Shown here piece after piece: positions 56,067 through 64,000 of a DNA stretch of 64,000 bases. Position 1 is the stretch's first letter; every line of letters begins with the position of its first letter. The position numbers were made by a program, and so were the translations under genes. The stretch spans positions 744,001-808,000 of the forward strand of contig CM055834.1 of NCBI GenBank assembly GCA_029582265.1, read 5' to 3'. The DNA comes from Zoroaster sp. YZ-2022. Its lineage: Eukaryota; Echinodermata; Asteroidea; Forcipulatida; Zoroasteridae. The notes under the pieces were generated by a model. The model made no database searches and was not told where the DNA came from. It saw only the letters and a list, made by a program, of their open reading frames with translations.

Positions 56067-57838
56067 CAGTGCGTATCAAAAAAAAGGTAATCCGAATTCA
56101 GGGCGTTAATATGCCAAGGTTATTTAGTTTGACAATTTACATGTAGTGTACCAAAGAAGAGGAACTCCTCAGCTTTCCATTGATACCTGTATCGATCCAT
56201 TGCTGTCACACATGGCCGAGTACATTGTTATTGAAAATGGCAAATTCAAATCGCATTTTTGCAAGTTTGGGTAATCAGTTCAAGGCAGTCTGAAATGGAC
56301 GCATCACTTGACTGCCTAGATGATTATGTAAGATTTTTAAGCTGGTGCGGTAATCGTCTGTTACGACATCCTTTTCTTCAAGTTGGGTATTTAAGAAGGG
56401 CCTGGGTTTAGGGACAGGTAGTTGGGAAGATGGTACAACTAACGACTGAACAGCGAGTTTTCGTGATTACAACATTTCACCAAACTCACAGTTTGCAGCA
56501 AACTCGTGATGCTTTCAGGGAACGTTTCCCAGAACGGGAGCCCCCAGCAGCCAAAACCATCTGGGCGAATGTTAGAAAATTATCAAGAGTATGGCACTAG
56601 CCTCAACCGCAACAAGGGGAATTCTGGCAGGAGGCGCACCGGGCGATCAGAAGGGAACATTGCAGCAGTAAGGCAGCAACTTTTGGAGCATCCTAGGGAC
56701 ACCAGCGCAAGGCGAAATGGGCTGAGATTGCCTTCGGCGACATTCAACAGAATCACGAGATTGGACCTCCACCAGCATCCATATCGGATTCACATCCGAC
56801 ATCAACTTACGCCAGGAGATTTTGCTAGAAGGCTGGCGTTTGCCAGATGGTTGATAGCCCGTACCGAGAGAGATGTCAATTTTCTGCGGAATCTCGTAAT
56901 CGGCGACGAAGCTGCTTTCTCCATGAACGGCAAGGTCAATACGCATAATGTTCTTGAATATGCACCAGCAAGACACCCCCAGAATTCAATTTTGAGGTTA
57001 ACATGAGTCGACAAAAGTGGACTGTTTGGTTAGGACTTTGTGGAAGTGGTCAGCTGATCGGACCGTTTTTCTTTCAAAGGAATGTCAATGGTTACATGTA
57101 TCTGCAGATGCTCAATGATAACGTTTTACCGCAGCTGCAGGAACACTTTGAGCGACAGGTTCGTGGGGTCTTCAGACAACTCTGGTGGGCCCAAGATGGC
57201 GCCCCAGCACATCGCCTTATCGCTGTCCGAGATCGTCTGAGGGAACTCTTTGGCGAACGAGTAATCGCCGTCAACCATGAGGTGGAATGGCCACCAAGAT
57301 CACCTGACCTCACACCATGTGACTATTTCCTTTGGGGACATTTGAAGAACAAGGTGTTTGCAACTCCTCCCCGTGATCTTGATGAATTGCAGGGCCGTAT
57401 TCGAAATGAAGTGGATGCTTTACGCAATAATCCGGCTATGGTGAGACGAGCAGTGCAGGACATGCTCCGTCGCTGTCAGCTTTGTGTCGAAAGGGGAGGT
57501 GGACATGTTGAAGGTGTGGGTGCATAAAAGGCAATGTTAGAAGAGATTCTTCTTGAATAATGTCCAGTCATTCCTAAAGAAAATCTGGTTTATCATACTG
57601 ACTTTCACTAATTATCCTGCCTTGCACTGATTACCCAAACTTGCAAAAATGCGATTTGAATTTGTCATTTTCAATAACAATGTACTCGGTCATGTGTGAC
57701 AGCAATGGGTCAATAAAGGTATCAATGGAAAGCTGAGGAGTTCCTCTTCTTTGGTACACTACATGTAAATTGTCAAACTAAATAACCTTGGCATATTAAC
57801 CCCCTGAATTCGGATTACCTTTTTTTTGATACGCACTG
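56067..57838 (+). mobile_element. Mariner-family (IS630-Tc1-mariner) transposon, 1772 bp, DD41D-like
   Basis: TA at 56065-56066 and 57839-57840. Termini CAGTGCGTATCAAAAAAAAG and GATACGCACTG begin inverted repeats of about 217 bp (to about 56283 and from about 57620). It encodes one transposase with two frameshifts. Catalytic spacing counted by eye is 41 residues between the second and third Asp, the spacing of the rosa/DD41D group. It inserted into a SINE, which itself inserted into unit 2. Confidence 0.9.
56430..57527 (+). pseudogene. Mariner-type transposase, two frameshifts
   Basis: Starts MVQLTTEQRVFVITTFHQTH (helix-turn-helix region) in one frame. It shifts near 56575-56590 into a frame with the first catalytic Asp (VIGDEAAFSMNG), and shifts back near 56990-57003 into MSRQKWTVWLGLCGSGQLIG. 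The latter has the second Asp in WWAQDGAPAH and the third in SPDLTPCDYFLWG. Both breaks are single-frame slips in otherwise open sequence, so the copy is young but inactive. The HLKNKVFATPPRDLDELQ C-terminus is normal for this family. Confidence 0.85.
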
Positions 57839-58390
57839 TATAGCGCATGTATCCACCAACTGAGTGGTGCTCAAGGCGCATATTATTACCCCTGCTCATA
57901 AGGCTCATAAGGCTCATAAATCATTCCTGAAACCATCTCAGCTCCCTGGGGAGTATACAGCTCAATTGCTGCCATTACAGCGCATATAGGGCTAATCGGC
58001 CAACTCTGCCCTCACAGGTACCCATTTAACCCCTGGGTGGAGAGAAGCAATTATGGTTAAGTGTCTTGCTCAAGGACACAAGTGTCACGGCCAGGATTCG
58101 AACCCACATTCTGCTGCTAACACCAGAACTTGAGTCCGGTAAGCTAGACCGCTCGGCCACGACACTCCATTGACTGACAACGAATGGTACAGTTAAACCA
58201 GCCTCCCGAGTAAAGTTCAATTGAATAAAAGTATAATATAAAATAGTTATTAATAAGGGTGGAGACATTTTGTTGGTGCCAGTAAATATTGTTGCATAAT
58301 AATAGTTCAGACTTACAAAGCACATTCCACATTGATTTTTGTCTATACATTCCTGTAATTTTTCTCAGCTCCCTTGGGAGTATACAACCC

Positions 58391-58584
58391 CAGAGCTGCC
58401 AACTCTTCCGGATTCTGCGGAAGACTTCGCGTATTTGACGGTAATTTACTTACTTAAAATATATGCAAGGAAGCCTCTCCTTTTGGCACCAAAAGGAGAG
58501 GCCTCCTTGCATATATTTTAAGTAAGTAAATTACCGTCAAATACGCGAAGTCTTACGCAGAATCCGGAAGAGTTGGCAGCTATG
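58391..58584. mobile_element. Hairpin MITE, 194 bp, unit 2 only
   Basis: Two long complementary arms (AGCTGCCAACTCTTCCGG... and its complement) meet at CACC near 58487. Flanked by CAACCC (58385-58390 and 58585-58590). Unit 1 has the empty site TATACAACCCATATATG (40281-40297). Unlike FB1/FB2 it has no unpaired tail and a short duplication, so it is a different class. Confidence 0.85.
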
Positions 58585-59158
58585 CAACCCATATATGTAC
58601 AACCTCTTTGGGTGCTACAGGGCTCATCAAACACATTAACCCTCACCGGTACTCATTTATACTCCTGGATGGAGAGAAGCAATTATGGTAAAGTGTCTTG
58701 CTCAAGGACACAAATACCAAGGTGGTTGTAGTCAGGATTTGAAGGATGCAACCATTGGACACTACTCCAATGCACTAATCTGCTAGACCATGATGTTTTT
58801 TTGTTACTCAAGTCTTGAATTTTAGGGCGTATGCTGTGAGGGTCACCTTCTATTTGTATAATTTTATTGTTTATTTCTGTAATAAAAATACAATTTGGGT
58901 CAGCTTAAACAGAAATACCTGAAATACCTGATTTTCACCTATTTTGTTAAATTGTTTTTTTGGCTTGGGTTGGCCTTTTTTGTTTTTTTTTTTTGTTTTT
59001 TTGCTTGTAAATAACTAATTATCTAGACAGGACAGATTTCTCATTCATTAAAAACAGAGCTTAACTTCCAATTGTTTGAAAACGGTAGTCCATTTACAGA
59101 CCTATCTTTATCAATGTATGTTAGGGCCCGTATTTTAGAACGTTCCTTTACTGCAAAG

Positions 59159-59210
59159 GACGCCTTTATGCCTATTGTTCTCTTAAGAGAACAATAGGCA
59201 TAAAGGCGTC
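59159..59210. repeat. Perfect 52-bp palindrome at a deletion junction
   Basis: GACGCCTTTATGCCTATTGT followed by TCTCTT and the exact complement. Left of it (59121-59158) is TTAGGGCCCGTATTTTAGAA-type sequence not in unit 1. Right of it unit 1 homology resumes at position 43949. The palindrome thus seals the loss of 40820-43948. Confidence 0.9.
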
Positions 59211-59694
59211 CACCACATGACGTAACTGCTCTGGGCTGCCGGGTCCAGTCCTTAATGCCCAACTCACAGCAGCCACAGAACATGTACATACATGTATAGC
59301 TATGCATTATCCATACGCAACCACTACAAACTACAGTTCACACCGTCCCACCCCAACCGGCCGGTGGCATCACTTTACTACAAAGCTTGCTCAGTGTATT
59401 GTACATGCAGGAGGTTTGGTCACGTGTTGCTGAGGTCTGCCGGTGATTGGATGGGATAGGAACTGGGCTTACAGTGGTGTGAGTGTGTGGTGGTTTGTGC
59501 ATGGTGCGAAAAGTACACATGGCTCTGCAGAAGTCGGGAGGAACTGTCCGGGCCAAAAATTATGAATATCGGTCTAGGCCTATTTATTGTTTACAAAACC
59601 TGCCCACTGGTCAAAAGCTACATAGAAGCTGGTTACAGTGGATGGAATAATCCAAGGATATCATACAAGATTTTTTTGTTTTCTGTTGCCGCCA

Positions 59695-60042
59695 ATCGTG
59701 GCCGAGCGGTCTAGCTTACCGGACTCAAGTTCTGGTGTTAGCAGCAGAATGTGGGTTCGAATCCCGGCCGTGACACTTGTGTCCTTGAGCAAGACACTTA
59801 ACCATAATTGCTTCTCTCCACCTAGGGGTTAAATGGGTACCTGTGAGGGCAGAGTTGGTTGATTAGCCCTATATGCGCTGTAATGGCAGCAATTGAGCTG
59901 TATACTCCCCAGGGAGCTGAGATGGTTTCAGGAATGATTTATGAGCCTTATGAGCAGGGGTAATAATATAATGCGCCTTGAGCACCACTCAGTTGGTGGA
60001 TACGTGCGCTATATAAGTCATCACATTATTATTATTATTAAT
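59695..60042 (+). repeat. tRNA-derived SINE, full length, plus strand, unit 2 only
   Basis: tRNA-like head (GTGGCCGAGCGGTCTAGC A box; GTGGGTTCGAATCCCGG B box, anticodon-arm text CTCAAG as in tRNA-Leu), body with GAAGCAATTATGG-complement and TGAGCCTTATGAGC, and an (ATT)n tail. The empty site is in unit 1 (44432-44440, CCGCCAATCTGC), with AAT duplicated. Confidence 0.9.
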
Positions 60043-60231
60043 CTGCTTCTGTAGTTTGCCGTCCGTGAATTACCGGGGTAAATTCATGCTCTGATAGAGT
60101 ACATTCCTTCAGACTGCTGACGTATGTCGAATAGTCCTACTGGCCTACGTGACGTAATTATTAAAAATAAAGCAATTACACGGACACAAGTTTTAACAGT
60201 CGGCATTTATTTTATAATCAATCTTACATCA

Positions 60232-60319
60232 GAACCCCCAGTTGTACCCCCAGTTCTTTTCAGAACTAATTACTACTCAATTGAGATTCCACATGGTGTC
60301 ACTGCAATTAGTCTTACTG
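60232..60319 (+). mobile_element. Single-arm relative of FB1 (88 bp), unit 2 only
   Basis: Matches the right arm of FB1 (AGTTCTTTTCAGAACTAATT...GATTCCACATGGTGTCAC...AATTAGTCTTACT) with a short 5' extension, but no inverted partner and no tail. Flanked by the 11-bp direct repeat ATCTTACATCA (60221-60231 and 60320-60330). Empty site in unit 1 (44620-44630). Confidence 0.8.
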
Positions 60320-60474
60320 ATCTTACATCAAATTAAACTTTTTCCCTTTTAAGATTTCATAACGCCATGGTCACGCATACGCCCCGCGCGTAAGATGCCC
60401 TACCCTGCTGCAAAAACACGGACACAATCAGCAATTTTTTTTCCCGGTCGGGTAATAACTGTGTAACCGACCGT

Positions 60475-60673
60475 AAAAATAACAACTTTACGGTTCATAA
60501 TTGGCTGGAAGATCTTCAGAGCTGTTGTACATTTATATGTAGGCCTGTAGTAGTTGAAACTTGTTTTTAGGGGCTAATTATAGGCCCTTGCAAACAAGTT
60601 TAAGCTAACAAATATACATGTACGGTAGCCCTGAAGATCTTCCACCCGATTTTGAACCATGAAGTTGTTATTT
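60475..60673. repeat. Imperfect inverted-repeat element (unit 2 copy)
   Basis: Counterpart of 44773-44972, with a few substitutions. Confidence 0.75.
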
Positions 60674-61692
60674 GAGGCTCTTGACATCGCACTGGGATAA
60701 AATTCCTGTTCTTACATTGTGGCCCCATGTGATTTTGTGGCATTTCAGAATGATTGACAGCAGGATTATTACTGAGTCATTTGTTGAACGCTGTGCTTTG
60801 TGTCTAACAGTAACATTAGATCCCTTTGTCAGTAAACAATTAATGTGGACCTTCTATAAATAACTACCAACTTGAACCATTCATTACTGAAAGTAGCAGC
60901 CAGTAGTAGTCTAGTTTCGTGATTTTGTTAGGGGCATTCTTTTTGTTCATATTACTTTTGTAATATTTTTAAAGGATAAATTTGCTCATCAAATTAAACA
61001 AGGCGTCTTCAAAGTTGTTCTAAATTTTTACAGGGCATCCAAAAATCCAACAGGGCGTCCAAAAGACACCCTGCCGCATTGCTGGCTAATATCTTATTGG
61101 GATTTTAAACAAAACTACATGAATGATAAACTCAAATGTGACTTACGTGTACTGGTTATAATTAAACTGCGAATGGTCTGTAATTCCTGTAAAGATCTTT
61201 ATAACTCGGAGGACAGATGTTGTACTGATGCTGTATACCTGTATGGTACTTATGTACTTATGGTATCGGTGTGATCAGTTGCCTGAGACCTCAAGATATA
61301 AAGTCCAAATACTAAATTTGGAAGGGCTTAATATACAAAAGGAAAGAGGTATCGGTTTGATAACATCGTCAAATAATGAACTTGTAAACCATGAAAGATA
61401 CATCATTTTAAACGGCCTTTGAAATGTAATTTTATGTAGATACATATATTCCAGCAAATATCCATGTTTCTGGACAGTTTAAAACAGTCTTTTTGATCTA
61501 AAGTAAAGATTATGCTGTTTAAATTTGAGAAAATGTTCATGTTTATCCCAGACACATGAGGGCGCTTTTTTGTGAGAGCACAACAGGAACTCGGCAGTGA
61601 AAGTGCACACTTTCAAAATCTCAAACTTTGCCCAAGAAAACAGAAGTTACTCAAATAGTTTACTGACTGATTACAAAATACTCTGTTAATAA

Positions 61693-62503
61693 AGCCTCAG
61701 TCACACATTCAGGATTTTTACTGCCGTCCTTGATAGGACCATTCCCGATTAAAATTTGTCAAAAGTCTGATCAAGATCCTGTGATTCGTGGCGGGAAATT
61801 CACAAATTTGTAAAAACATTTATTTAATCACGACAACAATCAGATATTGTTCAGGAAGCGTCCCGATTCAGCCGTTTCCAGCCGAATTCGTCCCGATTCT
61901 CCCGTTCTCAATCCGAATCTGATCCGATTTGTATCTTCAGCATGGTAAAAAACGACCGAATCTGTCCCGACAGCGTCCCGATTCTCCCGAATGCGATCCG
62001 ACAGAGATCAGACAGTGACCGGACAGTGAACCGACGCTGACGGAAGACATCCGTTAGAAAACCGTTAGTCACGTGATAGTCCGGTCCTAAAAGAATCGTG
62101 CGAAACGGCGGATTCTCACTCCAAATCATGCCCGTTCATCACGACAGCGTCCCGATCCACAGGACACCGTTCAGACACCGTCCAGACAACACAGGACATT
62201 GTTACGATTTTGATCCGATACAGCAGAATCTGTCACGACATAGTCACGATTGTAATCCGACTAGACAAAATCGGCTGAGTTTCCCGAATGTTACGGGACG
62301 CACCTACTGTCGGGAGTGCTTGGCCGACCTCTCTGGACCTTTCCCGATCCGTAGGACTCTGTTACGAACGTATACGACTGCGTTCAGACAATGATAGGAC
62401 ATTCCAGATCATTGAGGATAGTAATCCGACTTTTTCACTTTTCGTGTCGTAGCGCTGTCTGATCTCAAACGGGAGCCATAATCGGCACTGTGTGAACGCC
62501 GCA
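61693..62503. mobile_element. 811-bp TAA-flanked element rich in CCGA motifs, unit 2 only
   Basis: TAA at 61690-61692 and 62504-62506; unit 1 reads TTAATAAGACAAC without it (46487-46499). Ends AGCCTCAGTCACACATT and CTGTGTGAACGCCGCA are weak inverted repeats sharing TCACACA. Composition is strikingly different: many GTCCCGATT, ATCCGA and GACAGTGACCGGACAG motifs on both strands. No coherent ORF. TAA target suggests Harbinger-type. Confidence 0.75.
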
Positions 62504-62686
62504 TAAGACAACAGCGGTGGTACAAAATTAGAGTGAGAAATTTGGGGGAAGGGGTTAGGTGTGAAAAAAAACCAATACCTGGGAGATCGGTATAAAGTGT
62601 GCTTTGATAACTTGATTTTGTTGTTTATTTGCAGACTGAGGCACGATTTTGCCAACTGAAAATCAATATTTGGTTATGATTATTTA

Positions 62687-64000
62687 ATGTTTATGTCGAC
62701 AAACCTTCAACCAGACACGAAGACCACCACAAATACAAAGACCACCAGACGTAGTAAAAAGAAAACAATCAACATAATCAACATAAACTGCAACAGCATC
62801 GGAGGTAAATCCCCCCAATTTGAACTGCTCATAAACGATGAAAAAGTCGACGTCATTATAGGAACAGAATCCAAACTCGGTCCAGATGTTCACAATATTT
62901 CCAAGCAATTTCCACATCTACCGTAGAGACCGTACCAGTGGAGGTGGAGGAATCTTCATCGCTGTAAAAAACAACATATCCAGCTTTGAAAGACCAGACC
63001 TTGCGGTGCCAAACACCGAACTCCTATGGTGCGAACTCGCCCTCAAAGATCAAGACGTCTTCATCGGTGCATTTTACAGACAACCAAACCACTCAATTGA
63101 CATGTTAATTAACCTCGATACCAGTTTGTCAACCTTGTTTAATTCAACAAACACACCATGTGTAATCCTGGGTGGAGATTTCAATGTACCCGGCCTCACT
63201 TGGCAACATGATGGATCCACAACAGTATCGACTCCGTTGCAGGAGACACTCGTGAACATTGCAAATAATCATTTATTGACCCAAAAGGTACCCTTTTCTA
63301 CAAGGCGTCACATAAATGGAACTGAAAACACATTGGACCTACTGTTTACCACCCATCCATCACTTCTACACTCTGTAAGACCACACTCCGGACTAAGTGA
63401 CCATTCAGCAGTACTTGCGGAATTTAACACCGAAACATTCCTGCCAAGAAAGCCAGCAAGAACTGTACCGCAGTGGAAGAGTGTAGATACAGACCTGTTT
63501 AAACAGGAAGCTGGTAAACTTGCAGAATGCCTCCTACAAAGCTCTACTAAAAACAGGACAGTCGGAGAAAACTGGAAATTATTCAGCGACGGAATGAATT
63601 TGTTAACAAAATCGTTCCACAGAAGACATTTTCTGGGAACAGAGGACCACCATGGTTTACAAACAAACATAAAAAGATGACCAGGAAGAAAGAGAAATTA
63701 TACTGCCGGGCCAGACGCTCCGGATGTGACGTGGACTGGGAAAACTACAAGAACTACAAGGTTAAATTCAACAAATTCATCCGTTTTTCAAAGCGTACGC
63801 ATGAAGCCGACATCCTAAATACAGACGAGCCCAAAAGATTCTGGCGCTATGTAAGATCAAAGAAGAAAGATAACGTTGGAGTTCCAGTACTCAAAGTAAA
63901 CAACATCATCCTATCTAAGGACGAAGAGAAAGCTGAAGCACTCAGCAACCAATTCCAGAGCATTTTCACGAGGGAAAATTCAAATGCATCCAGCATGCCA
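62687..64000 (+). pseudogene. Non-LTR retrotransposon ORF2: APE endonuclease and linker (partial)
   Basis: Frame 1 (62687 to about 62915): INIININCNSIGGK, then GTESKL with the endonuclease Glu. Frame 2 (about 62915 to 63610): RRDRTSGGGGIFIAVKNN, GAFYRQPN, GGDFNVPGLTW (Asp/Asn pair) and SGLSDHSAVLAEF (catalytic SDH). Frame 3 (63608 to end): WFTNKHKKMTRKKEKLY...RFWRYVRSKKKDNVGVPVLK, the linker that precedes reverse transcriptase in CR1/Jockey-like elements. Two frameshifts in 1.3 kb mean this copy is dead. The first ATG may come from flanking DNA, since unit 1 has TTTATGTC at the same place. Confidence 0.85.
62698..64000 (+). mobile_element. Non-LTR retrotransposon, 5' part, cut by window end
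   Basis: Starts where unit 2 homology ends. Encodes an apurinic-type endonuclease and the linker before the reverse transcriptase; the rest lies beyond 64000. Structure is that of Jockey/CR1-type elements. Confidence 0.85.

Larger units (their letters stand above)
56041..58168 (-). repeat. tRNA-derived SINE, minus strand, interrupted by a mariner element
   Basis: (AAT)n, then TGTGTGGACTTATA, the mariner insertion (56067-57838), then the continuing body TAGCGCATGTATCCACCAAC and the tRNA-like head (complement of GTGGCCGAGCGG and GGGTTCGAATCC) ending near 58168. Inserted in the internal repeat of unit 2. Confidence 0.85.
46679..62697 (+). repeat. Tandem segmental duplication, unit 2 (about 16 kb with insertions)
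   Basis: Starts CCTGATTTCAGAATTTTT right after the end of unit 1 and ends TTTATGTC at 62697, where the non-LTR element begins. Carries unit-specific insertions at 48818-49603, 49830-55130, 56041-58168, 58391-58584, 59695-60042, 60232-60319 and 61693-62503, and lacks 3.1 kb present in unit 1 (40820-43948). Confidence 0.85.

Noticed and set aside
59695..59775. Functional tRNA-Leu gene
   Set aside because: A and B boxes are present, but the sequence continues into the SINE body and an (ATT)n tail, occurs many times in the window, and the acceptor stem is not well paired.

Overview
The window is animal nuclear DNA: AT-rich, full of repeats, with short phase-consistent exons bounded by GT/AG and long introns. 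A SKI3/TTC37-type gene, sulfotransferase-like genes often annotated as 'branched-chain-amino-acid aminotransferase-like', tRNA-derived SINEs, an XPG-nuclease DNA transposon, Ty3/gypsy, mariner, non-LTR and Helitron-type elements together suggest a marine invertebrate deuterostome (echinoderm, hemichordate or lancelet). I cannot settle the species from sequence alone.

Layout. 1-18.2 kb: seven consecutive plus-strand exons (4461-18149) of a SKI3/TTC37 (SKIC3) homologue, with introns packed with MITEs ending in TTAA, TTA, TA or 8-bp target duplications. 18.2-24 kb: a short BED-like zinc-finger ORF, degenerate repeats and a 2.5-kb Helitron-like element. 24.0-25.0 kb: minus-strand sulfotransferase-like gene 1. 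25-29.7 kb: no gene, SINEs and a recurring short motif. 29.77-34.24 kb: a DNA transposon with 400-bp inverted repeats and a decayed XPG-nuclease transposase. 34.9-62.7 kb: a tandem segmental duplication. Unit 1 (about 34936-46680) holds sulfotransferase-like gene 2 and a 24/25-bp minisatellite. Unit 2 (about 46679-62697) lacks that gene. 62.7 kb to the end: the 5' part of a non-LTR retrotransposon.

The two units act as each other's empty-site control. Paired filled and empty sites are visible for a Ty3/gypsy element (TSD ATAA), a Helitron-like element (no TSD, A|T target), a TTAA element, a TTA element, a SINE, a fold-back element with a 12-bp TSD, a related single-arm insert with an 11-bp TSD, a hairpin MITE and an 811-bp TAA-flanked element.

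The most unusual signal is a small fold-back family (3234-3423, 38906-39161, with a single-arm relative at 60232-60319). Its members are near-perfect hairpins followed by a related 35-37-nt unpaired tail, flanked by 12-13-bp direct repeats, and carry a stem-loop resembling the histone mRNA 3' stem-loop. The architecture looks like retroposition with self-primed second-strand synthesis and I do not recognise it as a named family.
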